Positions 9,699 to 18,100 of a stretch of 64,000 nucleotides of DNA are shown here, one piece after another (within the stretch, counting starts at the first letter, position 1; every line of letters begins with the position of its first letter). Location of the stretch: positions 93,742-157,741 of the forward strand of contig NZ_JAJADQ010000013.1 of NCBI RefSeq assembly GCF_020447315.1, read 5' to 3'. The notes below the pieces were generated by a model. The model did not search any database. It was not told the origin of the DNA and worked only from the letters and a program-made list of their open reading frames with translations. This DNA comes from Hymenobacter nitidus (GTDB taxonomy: Bacteria; Bacteroidota; Bacteroidia; Cytophagales; Hymenobacteraceae). The position numbers were made by a program, and so were the translations under genes.

Positions 9699-9756
9699 AG
9701 CATACAAAACAGAAATGGCGGACCTGATCAGGTCCGCCATTTCTGTTTTGTATGCT
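9699..9756. terminator. 58-bp perfect palindrome between convergent genes
   Basis: Two 29-nt arms meet with no spacer around the centre 9727/9728 (left arm starts AGCATACAAAAC, right arm ends GTTTTGTATGCT). It lies between the asnS stop and the convergent Rof-like gene and probably acts as a bidirectional terminator, although the distal arm is less T-rich than usual. A palindrome of this length without a loop is rare; see findings. Confidence 0.65.
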
Positions 9757-9760
9757 TACT

Positions 9761-10012
9761 TCAGCAGTAATTGCGCAGCTCCTTGTCATCCACGGCTACC
9801 AAGGCATCGAGGCGCAGCTCGAAGCCGTCTTCCAGGCGCAAATACTCCACCTTGTCTTTGATGAACAGGTCGGTGATAATGCCGGTGTAGGTGCTCGGCG
9901 GCGTGTCGGGCTCGGTGCGGTAGAGCAGGGTGCAGACCTGGCGGGTGGTGGCACGGGCTTCCAGCTCGTCGTAGAAGCTGCAGCTGATGGGTTGATACGG
10001 ATTCTGGGGCAT
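9761..10012 (-). CDS. rof: Rof/YaeO-like Rho-binding antiterminator
   Basis: 83 residues from ATG (MPQNPYQPISC). The pattern YQPISCSFYDELEARA, then a variable strand, then IKDKVEYLRLEDGFELRLD follows E. coli Rof (YQPINCDDYDNLE, and a final ELRLDKI), the small Sm-like protein that binds Rho and blocks RNA loading. By analogy it would reduce Rho-dependent termination in the cytoplasm. It lies 30 nt downstream of a membrane protein gene on the same strand, so the two may be co-transcribed. An upstream in-frame TTG would add four residues with no family support. Family assignment is by eye on a short protein. Confidence 0.75.
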   Translation of the reverse strand: MPQNPYQPISCSFYDELEARATTRQVCTLLYRTEPDTPPSTYTGIITDLFIKDKVEYLRLEDGFELRLDALVAVDDKELRNYC

Positions 10013-10042
10013 GGCGTGAAGCAAACAGGGTGGAGTTTCTGC

Positions 10043-11116
10043 TTACGGATTTCGGCCGGAAGCAGGTAAGTCGGAATCCGGTTTAGCGGACGCGCCCAGT
10101 AACTGCCGCAGTGGCGCGAACAGCGGGTGACGGTCAAGTATAAGCGCTACGGCAGTAGCCACCACGGGCCCGGCCAGCAGCAGCATGCGGCTCATTTCGC
10201 CCGAGAGCAGCATGTGGGCCAGCACGGCCGCCAGTACCAGCAGGGTAGGGCCGGGCTGCAACAGGCCCAGCCACGAGCGAATAGCCGTCCGGCCGCCCCA
10301 GAAGCCTGCGAGCAGTACCAGATTAAACAAGCCGAACACGCCCCCGCAGATAAACAGGCCGCGCGGCGACAAAAGCCACTTCAGGTTGCTGAGAATGTTG
10401 CGCCCGTGCTCCAGGGCATTGGCCACACTGCCTACCGCCGCGGCCGGCGTATACGCATCGACGGCCGCGTGCAGGGCCACCACCAGCCCCGCCGCGCCCA
10501 GCAACGCCAGCAGCCGCTGCCACAGCGGCACGAAGCGGCCGTAGAGTAAGGCCACGGGCAGAAACAGCAGAAATGACTCCTTCAGCACCGGGCCCAGTAC
10601 TATTACGGCCAGCAGCAGGCCCGCCGCCTTCACGCGCACGGCGTAGCAGAGCGCCGCTACGGCCAGCACCACCGCGCTATCCACGAGCACCAGCCCGCTG
10701 ATGTAACTGGCCGTGCCGCTGCACACTACTGCCGCCATGCCAATGAGTGCCGGTCCGGCGGCCGCGCCGTGGGCCCGTGCCGTGCGGTACAGCAGCAGGC
10801 CGGCCAGGCTCAGCAGCAGCACATTCAGCAGGAAAAAGCTGCTGCCGATGGGCGGTGTATTCGAGGGGGAAATAAGGCTCGTAACTCCGCTGATGCTGCG
10901 GGCCAGCGCGCCAGCCACCAGCGGCAGTACCACCCGGTAGCGGTGCGTCACGGGCACGTCGAAGTTGCCCTGGGCCATCTGCAGGTAGCTGCGCTCATCG
11001 ATGGTATAGGCCGCCGGGTGGTTGACCAGCACGAAGTAGGCATTGCTCCACAGCAGAGCCATGGCCAGCAGAAATACCAGCAGCAAAGACCGACGACGCG
11101 TAAACCAGAGGGGCAT
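10043..11116 (-). CDS. Polytopic membrane protein of unknown function
   Basis: 357 residues with about nine to ten hydrophobic segments (e.g. LLLVFLLAMALLWSNAYF, LLLSLAGLLLYR, GLLLAVIVLGPVLKESFLL). The N-terminal topology with a first membrane helix, then an extracytoplasmic loop holding DERSYLQMAQG and a later RYRVVLPLVAG, recalls GT-C type glycosyltransferase or mannosyltransferase-like membrane proteins, in which acidic residues in the first loop are catalytic, but similarity is only general. I do not recognise the family with confidence. ATG at the third codon of the longest frame is chosen over TTG. Likely operon with the Rof-like gene 30 nt downstream. Confidence 0.75.
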   Translation of the reverse strand: MPLWFTRRRSLLLVFLLAMALLWSNAYFVLVNHPAAYTIDERSYLQMAQGNFDVPVTHRYRVVLPLVAGALARSISGVTSLISPSNTPPIGSSFFLLNVLLLSLAGLLLYRTARAHGAAAGPALIGMAAVVCSGTASYISGLVLVDSAVVLAVAALCYAVRVKAAGLLLAVIVLGPVLKESFLLFLPVALLYGRFVPLWQRLLALLGAAGLVVALHAAVDAYTPAAAVGSVANALEHGRNILSNLKWLLSPRGLFICGGVFGLFNLVLLAGFWGGRTAIRSWLGLLQPGPTLLVLAAVLAHMLLSGEMSRMLLLAGPVVATAVALILDRHPLFAPLRQLLGASAKPDSDLPASGRNP

Positions 11117-11173
11117 AAGCAAGAGCTGGGACTAAGGTGTAATGTTACGCGAGATACCGCACAATAATCGGCA

Positions 11174-11204
11174 CAAAAAAGCCTCTCCCGTAGGAGAGGC
11201 CTTG
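11174..11204 (-). terminator. Terminator for the downstream secreted-protein gene
   Basis: On the minus strand, GGCCTCTCC and GGAGAGGC pair around a short loop and run into six T, just past the stop of the secreted protein gene at 11231. Confidence 0.75.
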
Positions 11205-11230
11205 CGCTGTACTATACTGCCGGGGCGGCC

Positions 11231-11716
11231 TTAGTGCTTGTTCTTGCCATTTCCGTGGCCTTTGCCATTCCCGTTGCCCTTGCCGTTGCCTTTTCCATTG
11301 CCCGAGTTGCCTTCGTACACGGCATTCTGGTTGACGATGACGGTCTGGCCGCTGCGCATTTTCTTGGCTTGGCCGGGGGGCATGCCGTGCGGGTGGCCTT
11401 TGTACTTGGTGCGGTACTCCTCAATGCGTACCCAGGGCTGGGCCCCCACGTAATCGACTACTACGGGGTGAAAGGTGCGCGTATCGTAGCCGGCATTGCG
11501 TACCCGGCTCCACCGGCCTTCGCGCTGCACCACGTATTGCCGGTCGCGCACGTCGTAGTAGCCGTCCACTTCCGGAATGTAGTAGTACTGCGTGTTGGGG
11601 CCCACCGCCGGACCCCAGGAGGGCGGCGTGATGTTGATATTAACCTGAGCCTGGACCGTGGTGGTGTGCAGGGAGAGGGCAAACAGGCCCGCCGCGGCAA
11701 TTTTGAGCAGTTTCAT
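11231..11716 (-). CDS. Secreted protein with Gly/Asn/Lys-rich tail, unknown function
   Basis: 161 residues starting MKLLKIAAAGLFALSL, a clear signal peptide cleaved near VQAQ. The central part is rich in Tyr/Trp/Val (YYYIPEVDGYYDVRDRQYVV, then GRWSRVRNAGYDTRTFHPV), likely short beta-strands. The C-terminus is a low-complexity tail of alternating GNGKG units ending GKNKH, strongly basic. The frame could be extended upstream but the signal peptide fixes this start. No enzymatic motif is seen. Its divergent partner is uvrA, and it has its own terminator. Confidence 0.75.
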   Translation of the reverse strand: MKLLKIAAAGLFALSLHTTTVQAQVNINITPPSWGPAVGPNTQYYYIPEVDGYYDVRDRQYVVQREGRWSRVRNAGYDTRTFHPVVVDYVGAQPWVRIEEYRTKYKGHPHGMPPGQAKKMRSGQTVIVNQNAVYEGNSGNGKGNGKGNGNGKGHGNGKNKH

Positions 11717-11968
11717 GGTTTGGTGGGGTATAATGAAGGGAACGTAAAGCGGAGCTCTGGCAAATACGGCGCCAACCCGCCACGGTTCAGCTCGGCGGCG
11801 TTGCGCGGGCCACCATATTAATTTTGATTGGAACGGGACAATCTGCCCAGCCTCCGTGTTGTAACTCCTCTGCTGCCAGGTCAACTACTGGCGGCTACCC
11901 TCGAAGTCAGGGGCTAAAACCACTGGCAAATAAGCTATTCGGGGTAGCCAAAGGGCCGCGTTTTGCGT

Positions 11969-11976
11969 ACCTTTGC
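11969..11976 (+). promoter_or_regulatory. TACCTTTG -7 box upstream of uvrA
   Basis: TACCTTTG matches the Bacteroidota -7 consensus 22 nt before the uvrA ATG; the following GCGGACTTA resembles the sequence after the asnS box. No clear TTG is seen at the expected -33 position. Confidence 0.45.
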
Positions 11977-11997
11977 GGACTTATTCGACCTGCTTGC

Positions 11998-14913
11998 ATG
12001 GCTAAGAAAACGACTGCCCCTAGTGCTTCTGCTCATTCTGCCGCTGTAATGGCCCCGCCTGCCCCCCAGCCGGAGCGGGCTGCCGATGTGGAGGCCCCTT
12101 TTATTGAAGTGTACGGCGCCCGGGAGCACAACCTGAAAAACGTGTCGGTCCAGATTCCGCGGGGCCAGCTGGTGGTGTTCACCGGCATTTCGGGCTCGGG
12201 CAAGTCTAGCTTGGCCTTCGACACGATTTATGCCGAGGGTCAGCGCCGCTACATGGAGACGTTTTCGGCCTACGCCCGCTCGTTCATGGGCGGGCTGGAG
12301 CGCCCCGACGTGGACAAAATCGAAGGGTTGTCGCCGGTTATCAGCATCGAGCAGAAAACCACCTCGCGCAACCCCCGCTCCACGGTGGGCACCATCACCG
12401 AGATTTACGACTTTCTGCGCCTGCTCTACGCCCGCACGGCCGAGGCCTTCAGCTACGCTACGGGGCAGAAGATGATCCGGCAGAGCGACGAGCAGATTAT
12501 CAACTATATCCTCAAGCACTTCGCCGACAAGAAGCTGGTGGTGCTGGCGCCCGTCGTAAAAGGGCGCAAAGGTCACTACCGGGAGCTGTTTCAGCAGATT
12601 GCCAAGCTGGGCTTTACCAAAGTACGCGTCGATGGGGAGCTGCTCGACATTACGCCCAAGATGCAGGTGGACCGCTACAAAATCCACGACATTGAAATCG
12701 TTATCGACCGGCTCAAGGCCACGAAGGAAGACCGGTTCCGGCTGTCGGGCTCGGTGCAAAACTCCCTGACCCACGGCAAGGGCACGATGCTGGTGCTGGA
12801 CTCGGACTCGGGTAAGACGCAGTTTTTCTCGCGCTTCCTGATGGACCCGACGACCGGTATTGCCTACGACGACCCGGCGCCCAATACGTTTTCGTTTAAC
12901 TCGCCCTACGGGGCCTGCCCCACCTGCAATGGCCTGGGCGAGGTGCAGGAGATTACCGAGGACAGCGTGATGCCCGACAAGAAGCTGAGTATCAGCCGCG
13001 GCGGCATCGCGCCCTTAGGCGAGTACCGCGACATCTGGATTTTTCAGCAGCTGAGCACCATTCTCAAGCGCCACAAAGCCAGCCTCTCCACCGCCCTCGA
13101 CAAGCTACCCGCCGACCTGCTCGAAAAGCTGCTCTACGGCGTGGAAGAAGAGGAAGGCAGTGACCCCAAGAAGGCCGGCTACGTGGAGCCCTTCGAGGGC
13201 ATTATACCGTTTCTGCGCCGCCAGATGGATTCCGACTCGGAGAATATCCGCGCCTGGATTCAGGAGTACACCCAGGCCAAAGAGTGCCCCGAGTGCCACG
13301 GCTACCGCCTCAAAAAGGAGTCGTTGCACTTCAAGATTGCCGACAAGAACATCGGGGAGCTGTCGGTGATGGACATTGCTCAGCTGGCCCAGTGGTTTGA
13401 AGGCCTGGAAAGCCGGATTTCGGACCGCCAGAACCTGATTGCCCGGGAGCTGCTGAAAGAAATCCGCAAGCGCATCGGCTTTCTGCTGGAAGTGGGCCTG
13501 GAGTACCTGAGCCTGCACCGCTCGGTCCGCACCTTGTCGGGTGGGGAGTCGCAGCGGATTCGCCTGGCCACCCAGATTGGCACCCAGCTTGTGGGCGTGC
13601 TCTACATCATGGATGAGCCCAGCATCGGCCTGCACCAGCGCGACAACGAGCGGCTCATCAAGGCCCTGCAGCACCTGCGCGACATCGGCAACTCGGTGAT
13701 TGTGGTGGAGCACGACAAGGACATGATTATGAATGCCGACTACGTGCTCGACATTGGTCCGGGCGCGGGTATTCACGGCGGCCATATCGTGGCCCAGGGC
13801 TCCCCCACGGATATTTTTCAGTCGGGCAGCCTCACGTCGCAGTACCTGAGCGGGCAGAAGCACATCGAGCTGCGCCGCCAGAAGCGCAAGGGCGACGGAG
13901 GCCAGTTGGTGCTGAAAGGCGCCACCGGCCACAACCTGAAGAACGTCACGGCCAAGTTCCCGCTGGGCAAGCTGGTAGCCGTTACGGGCGTGTCGGGCTC
14001 GGGCAAGTCGTCGTTGATTCACGACACGCTCTACCCGATTCTCAACCAGTTCTTTTTCAACGCCAAGCGCGACCCACTGCCCTACCAGAGTATCGAAGGC
14101 CTGGAGCTGATTGACAAGGTAATCGAGGTCGACCAGTCGCCGATTGGCCGCACGCCGCGTTCCAACCCGGCTACCTATACGGGCGTGTTCACCGAAATCC
14201 GCAGCTTGTTCGCCTCGTTGCCCGAGGCCAAAATCCGGGGCTACGGGCCGGGCCGCTTCTCCTTCAACGTGAAAGGTGGGCGCTGCGAAACCTGCGAAGG
14301 AGCCGGCATGCGCACCATCGAAATGAATTTCCTGCCCGACGTGCACGTGCCCTGCGAAACCTGCAAAGGCCGCCGCTACAACCGCGAAACGCTGGAAGTG
14401 CGCTTCAAGGGCAAGAGCATCACCGACATTCTGGACATGACGGTGGAAAAAGCGGTGGAGTACTTCGAAAATCAGCCCCGGATTCTGCGCAAGATTCAGG
14501 TGCTGAACGAAGTAGGTCTGGGCTACCTCACCCTGGGGCAACAGGCTACTACGCTGAGTGGGGGCGAGGCCCAGCGCGTGAAGCTGGCCACCGAGCTGGG
14601 CAAAAAGGACACCGGCAAAACCTTCTACATCCTCGACGAGCCCACCACCGGCCTGCACTTCGAAGACATTAACCACCTCTCCGACGTACTCCAGAAGCTT
14701 GTCGACAAGGGTAACACGGTACTTATCATCGAGCACAACCTGGACCTGATTAAAGTCGCCGACCATATCATTGACCTTGGGCCTGAGGGTGGCGGGGGTG
14801 GGGGCACCATCGTGGCCCAGGGCACGCCCGAGCAGGTGGCCAAGGTGAAGAAAGGCCACACGGCCCGCTTCCTGGCCGAGGAGCTCAGGAGTAGTAAGTA
14901 CGCTGAGGCGTAA
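11998..14913 (+). CDS. uvrA: Excinuclease ABC subunit A
   Basis: 971 residues, close to the usual 940-970, from ATG giving MAKKTTAPSAS; the same frame stays open for 58 more codons upstream, but the promoter box lies within that extension. Two ABC ATPase modules are seen: Walker A GISGSGKSSLAFDTIYAEGQ and GVSGSGKSSL, signature LSGGESQRIRLA and LSGGEAQRVKLA, Walker B YIMDEPSIGLH and YILDEPTTGLH. Zinc-binding CPTCNGLG and the pair CETCEGAG/CETCKGRR are present. UvrA finds bulky DNA lesions and loads UvrB in nucleotide excision repair. The N-terminus carries an Ala/Pro-rich extension of about 35 residues. Confidence 0.97.
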   Translation: MAKKTTAPSASAHSAAVMAPPAPQPERAADVEAPFIEVYGAREHNLKNVSVQIPRGQLVVFTGISGSGKSSLAFDTIYAEGQRRYMETFSAYARSFMGGLERPDVDKIEGLSPVISIEQKTTSRNPRSTVGTITEIYDFLRLLYARTAEAFSYATGQKMIRQSDEQIINYILKHFADKKLVVLAPVVKGRKGHYRELFQQIAKLGFTKVRVDGELLDITPKMQVDRYKIHDIEIVIDRLKATKEDRFRLSGSVQNSLTHGKGTMLVLDSDSGKTQFFSRFLMDPTTGIAYDDPAPNTFSFNSPYGACPTCNGLGEVQEITEDSVMPDKKLSISRGGIAPLGEYRDIWIFQQLSTILKRHKASLSTALDKLPADLLEKLLYGVEEEEGSDPKKAGYVEPFEGIIPFLRRQMDSDSENIRAWIQEYTQAKECPECHGYRLKKESLHFKIADKNIGELSVMDIAQLAQWFEGLESRISDRQNLIARELLKEIRKRIGFLLEVGLEYLSLHRSVRTLSGGESQRIRLATQIGTQLVGVLYIMDEPSIGLHQRDNERLIKALQHLRDIGNSVIVVEHDKDMIMNADYVLDIGPGAGIHGGHIVAQGSPTDIFQSGSLTSQYLSGQKHIELRRQKRKGDGGQLVLKGATGHNLKNVTAKFPLGKLVAVTGVSGSGKSSLIHDTLYPILNQFFFNAKRDPLPYQSIEGLELIDKVIEVDQSPIGRTPRSNPATYTGVFTEIRSLFASLPEAKIRGYGPGRFSFNVKGGRCETCEGAGMRTIEMNFLPDVHVPCETCKGRRYNRETLEVRFKGKSITDILDMTVEKAVEYFENQPRILRKIQVLNEVGLGYLTLGQQATTLSGGEAQRVKLATELGKKDTGKTFYILDEPTTGLHFEDINHLSDVLQKLVDKGNTVLIIEHNLDLIKVADHIIDLGPEGGGGGGTIVAQGTPEQVAKVKKGHTARFLAEELRSSKYAEA

Positions 14914-14931
14914 GCAAGAGTAAGGTATTGC

Positions 14932-14972
14932 AAATGAGGCCGGGAAATGATTATTTCCCGGCCTCATTTTTT
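14932..14972 (+). terminator. Strong terminator after uvrA
   Basis: A perfect 17-bp stem (AAATGAGGCCGGGAAAT with complement) around GATT is followed by a T-run. The next gene starts only a few bases downstream, so the hairpin could also act as an attenuator in its leader. Confidence 0.9.
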
Positions 14973-14979
14973 TCTGTCT

Positions 14980-15408
14980 ATGCGCGTTTTTCTACTGCTC
15001 CCAATTCTGGCACTCCTAGCTGCTGGTGCCGCTACCACCCCGCCGACCGGCACCCGTTTCGAAGGCAAGTTTACCAATGGCATGAAGGGCAATACGCTCA
15101 GCTTTGTGCTGGCTCCCGACGGCAAAACTATCCGCGACGTTACGTTTAAAGGGTATTGGCGCTGCGACGGTAAGCTGGAAATGCTGGGTGCTACCGGCCC
15201 GCAGGGTACTTTTGCAGTTACCAATGGCACAGTTGCCGGCCGCATCTGTGAGCCCCCGAACGGCGGCGCATCAGCTTGGTGCTTCGATTTGGGCGGCAAG
15301 CTCACGGGCAAAACAGCTGCCGGCCGCTTCCGCATGAACATCAATGCCTTACGGTGCGATTCTTACGAATTGCAGTGGGAAGCCTCGGCCGTGGGCCCAG
15401 CCAAATAA
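14980..15408 (+). CDS. Small secreted protein, unknown function
   Basis: 142 residues. ATG giving MRVFLLLPILALLAAGAA is preferred because it produces a compact signal peptide; an in-frame upstream ATG would start inside the uvrA terminator. The mature part is a probable beta-rich domain with four cysteines (WRCDGK, GRICEPP, AWCFDL, LRCDSY) that may form two disulfides. The pattern 'F.G.F.NGMKGN..SF.L...GK.I.D' recalls conserved Bacteroidota secreted proteins without assigned role. The start lies eight bases after the uvrA terminator hairpin, leaving no room for a separate promoter between them. Confidence 0.7.
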   Translation: MRVFLLLPILALLAAGAATTPPTGTRFEGKFTNGMKGNTLSFVLAPDGKTIRDVTFKGYWRCDGKLEMLGATGPQGTFAVTNGTVAGRICEPPNGGASAWCFDLGGKLTGKTAAGRFRMNINALRCDSYELQWEASAVGPAK

Positions 15409-15423
15409 GAATTATAGCGGCTG

Positions 15424-16104
15424 TTAAGCCAGCACGGTTGCTCCATGCCGCTGCTGGTAAGCAGCCGTAAGGCGCCGGTAGCGTTTGCGCTGCAGAAAGG
15501 CTAGCAGCGGAAACGCTACGGCCGGTATCAGGCGCAGGGCCAGCGGTGGCAGTACGAAGGCCAGGGCAATGCTGCTGATAAATACTACCGGCGACATCAG
15601 CGGCCGGGCTATATCTAGGTCGGGATGCTCGTGCTCGGGCGCGGCTACTAGTTGGGGGCGGGCCTTGCTCAGGTGGCGTTGCAGGGCAATCTGCATCAGG
15701 CCGGTGAAGGCAATGTTGATGCTGTACAGAATCCAGGGGGTGCGTAGCAGGCTGTATTCGCTCTGGTAGGCTGTAGTGAAGGGCATCAGGATGATGCTGA
15801 GCAGAAACACCAGGTTCAGCCACAGCAGCCGGTTGTCGAGGCGGCGTACGAAGCGGAAGATGCGGTGATGGGCCGTCCAGTAAATGGCAATGATGAAGAA
15901 GCTTAAAAAGAGCCCGATAAACTTGGGTATCAAATGAGCCAGCACCGACTGCACCGCGCCCTCGGTGGGGTGCTCCAGCTCCGGCACCTTGATTTCGATG
16001 ACCAGCAGGGTAATAGCAATAGCAAACACGGCATCGGTAAACAGGATTACCCGCTCAATCTGGAATGTGTCGCGGTGTTGCTGAATCTGTTCAGAACCAT
16101 CCAT
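15424..16104 (-). CDS. TMEM175-family (DUF1211) potassium channel-like membrane protein
   Basis: 226 residues from ATG (MDGSEQIQQHRDTFQIER). Transmembrane helix 1 carries the family hallmark RVILFTDAVFAIAITLLVIE, corresponding to the RxxxFSD motif of TMEM175, with the pore-lining isoleucine and leucine positions of bacterial homologues. About six hydrophobic helices follow, as expected for one bacterial repeat that assembles as a tetramer. Bacterial members conduct K+ in the inner membrane with low selectivity. It is convergent with the small secreted gene at its 3' end, only 15 nt away, with no clear terminator between. Confidence 0.88.
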   Translation of the reverse strand: MDGSEQIQQHRDTFQIERVILFTDAVFAIAITLLVIEIKVPELEHPTEGAVQSVLAHLIPKFIGLFLSFFIIAIYWTAHHRIFRFVRRLDNRLLWLNLVFLLSIILMPFTTAYQSEYSLLRTPWILYSINIAFTGLMQIALQRHLSKARPQLVAAPEHEHPDLDIARPLMSPVVFISSIALAFVLPPLALRLIPAVAFPLLAFLQRKRYRRLTAAYQQRHGATVLA

Positions 16105-16199
16105 AGTGCATAGGGCCCGCAATGGTAAGCCGGCTGGTCAAATATAGAGTTTGTGCTATGATCAGCCAACCCCGCCCGCCGGGAAAGTGCCGCAACAAA

Positions 16200-16229
16200 A
16201 AAGCCGCCGGACACGAGTCCGACGGCTTT
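16200..16229 (-). terminator. Terminator of the DUF4142 lipoprotein cluster
   Basis: On the minus strand a 13-bp stem with one mismatch (AAAGCCG.CGGAC) around a tetraloop runs into six T, 24 nt past the last gene of the cluster. Confidence 0.85.
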
Positions 16230-16252
16230 CTATACTCACTACAGCAGCTAGC

Positions 16253-16945
16253 TTACATGCTGGCGTGCTTCTTCGACATATCCAGGTGACCTTGGACTAC
16301 GGGCGTCACCTTACTGATGAAGCCTTGCAGGTCGGCGTCCTGAGTCATGGTCTGGTGGGCTTTGAGCGTGTTCAGCGTCTTCTGGTGGTCGAGCACCATC
16401 TGATTCAGGAACTGCTTTTCCAGCTCAGCCCCCGATAGGCTTTCCATTTGTTTGGCAATGGCTTTGTGCTCGGCATCCATGTCGGTGGGCAGGGTCACGC
16501 CCTTCTTCTTGGCTATGGCCATCAGGTCCGTCGTCGACTTGGTGTGGTCCTTAATCATCATGTCGGCGTGCTGCTTGGTCATGCCCGTAGCGCCTTTCGA
16601 GAGTACCAGCTTGCTAAGCTGAATCTCATTCTGGTCGCTGTGCGCCGCCGACATCATAAACTCCGGGTCGGTGGAATGAGGGGCGGTGGCACCGGAAGAG
16701 TTGGCGTTCATATCGGCTGGAGCGGTGCCCGTGGCAGCGGCACTACCCGCCGCACTGGCATCGGCAGGCATCGAAGTAGTCGAGGAGTCGCCGTTGGTGG
16801 CCGCGTTCATGTAGTTGTCACCGGCGTTGCCACCGGCTTCTTCCGAGTTCGTGGTGCCGTCGGTCGTGGTCGTGGTGCTGTCGTTGCTGCAGGCGCCCAG
16901 GCTCATCAGGCTGGCGCACAGCAGGCTCATCGTAATACGTTTCAT
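16253..16945 (-). CDS. DUF4142 lipoprotein
   Basis: 230 residues from MKRITMSLLCASLMSLGAC: a lipoprotein signal with lipobox SLGAC. A long Ser/Thr/Ala/Gly-rich linker (about 20-95) precedes an alpha-helical DUF4142 domain with the typical DPEFMMSAAHSDQNEIQLSK start, then AKQHADMMIKDH-like histidine-containing helices and a final QGHLDMSKKHA. DUF4142 proteins are four-helix, ferritin-like folded envelope proteins of unknown activity. It is last in a minus-strand cluster of three lipoprotein genes (17916 down to 16253), about 110 nt after the middle gene, and ends at a strong terminator. Confidence 0.88.
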   Translation of the reverse strand: MKRITMSLLCASLMSLGACSNDSTTTTTDGTTNSEEAGGNAGDNYMNAATNGDSSTTSMPADASAAGSAAATGTAPADMNANSSGATAPHSTDPEFMMSAAHSDQNEIQLSKLVLSKGATGMTKQHADMMIKDHTKSTTDLMAIAKKKGVTLPTDMDAEHKAIAKQMESLSGAELEKQFLNQMVLDHQKTLNTLKAHQTMTQDADLQGFISKVTPVVQGHLDMSKKHASM

Positions 16946-17056
16946 ATAAAGGTGGTTTGGTTGGAATAGAAAAGGGGAGCGGGGGGTATTGGTACAGTAG
17001 CTGCAGCCATCAGGGCATGGCATTAGGAGCAGCCGGGAGCGGGGTAATCGGGGGGG

Positions 17057-17290
17057 TTAAGGAGCCGTAGTGGTATCGGCCATGGCCGAGTCGGCGTTGG
17101 CCGTCACGTTCACGCCGGCATCATTGTCAATCACCGTGGCATCGGCCTGCACGCCACCTTCCTGGGCGGCCTGGTCCATGTCGCTCACGGCCTCGCCGGC
17201 CGTGCCGTCGGTGCGCTTTTCATCGTTGCCACAGCTAGTCAGGGAAAGCATTGCCCCGAGGGCAAGCAGAGAAAGAAATCGGGTCATCAT
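17057..17290 (-). CDS. Small acidic lipoprotein
   Basis: 77 residues: MMTRFLSLLALGAMLSLTSCG gives a lipoprotein signal with lipobox LTSC. The mature part is short, acidic and low in complexity (GEAVSDMDQAAQEGGVQAD, then VIDNDAGVNVTANADSAMAD), probably disordered. Two ATG codons are adjacent; the first is taken. It lies between two DUF4142 lipoprotein genes, 35 nt after the first, so co-transcription is likely. No family recognised. Confidence 0.75.
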   Translation of the reverse strand: MMTRFLSLLALGAMLSLTSCGNDEKRTDGTAGEAVSDMDQAAQEGGVQADATVIDNDAGVNVTANADSAMADTTTAP

Positions 17291-17325
17291 ACAGTGATTG
17301 GGTTGAGTAAAAAAGGGAAATGTAC

Positions 17326-17916
17326 TTAGGGTAAGTCTTCTAGCTGGTCATCGACCTCCTTGGCCATGTCCAGGTGGTCCCGCAGTACGGGGGCATATTT
17401 GGCGGCAAAGCCCCGGATGTCGCCATCGTAGGCGTCTTTGCTCATGTCCTCAAATTCATCGGCGCTTTTCTTGTGGTCGTCTACCATGCGGGCCATGTAT
17501 TCCTTGTCGAACTGGGTGCCAGTGAAACCCGAAAGCGTGCGGTAGGTCTCCTGTTGCTCGCGGCCCAGGCTGGCCGGCAATACCAGGCCTTTCTGCTCGG
17601 CCAGGGTTTTCAGAGCGGCATTCGCCTCGCCGTGCTGCGTGGCCATCTGCTGCGCAAAGGTCTTGACTGCCGGCTGGGTGGCTTTCTGCTGGGCCAGCTT
17701 GCCCAGCTCCACTTCCAGCATACCGTCGCTGGCGGCAGCTACCATAAACTCGGCGTCGCGCTCCTGCTTTTCCGTCACGTTTTCGTCGCCGATCCGCTTC
17801 TCGTTCTGAAACTGCGCCTCGGCCACCGGGTCTTTCTGCCCTTGCTCTGGCGAGCAGGCAGCAGCAAGCATCAGCAGACTGCCCCACAGGGCTAGGGTTC
17901 GATAAGAACAACGCAT
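17326..17916 (-). CDS. DUF4142 lipoprotein
   Basis: 196 residues: MRCSYRTLALWGSLLMLAAAC with lipobox AAAC, then a DUF4142 helical domain (DAEFMVAAASDGMLEVELGK, KTFAQQMATQHGEANAALK, FDKEYMARMVDDHKKSADEF, LRDHLDMAKEVDDQLED). It shares the domain with the gene at 16253 but has a shorter linker. Histidines and acidic residues recur on the helices, as in ferritin-like folds, though metal binding has not been shown for the family. First gene of the three-lipoprotein cluster; divergent from the lipoprotein gene at 18101. Confidence 0.9.
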   Translation of the reverse strand: MRCSYRTLALWGSLLMLAAACSPEQGQKDPVAEAQFQNEKRIGDENVTEKQERDAEFMVAAASDGMLEVELGKLAQQKATQPAVKTFAQQMATQHGEANAALKTLAEQKGLVLPASLGREQQETYRTLSGFTGTQFDKEYMARMVDDHKKSADEFEDMSKDAYDGDIRGFAAKYAPVLRDHLDMAKEVDDQLEDLP

Positions 17917-18100
17917 AGGATACCGGCCGGGAAGGTGGAGGTACAGCCGGGTTATCTATACGGTCATCGGCGTGGGTGGTTCAGAATGAAATAGTTCCGC
18001 GGTCCGAAAAAAAACTTTGCTAAGGGTTAAACTATGGTTCAGCCTCCGCCTCTAACGGCTACAAAATCAACCCATACCACACTCTTCAACCCGCCTCTGC

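Noticed and set aside
13105..14967. A 620-codon minus-strand frame across uvrA
   Set aside because: Shadow of the highly GC-biased uvrA codons; no motifs.
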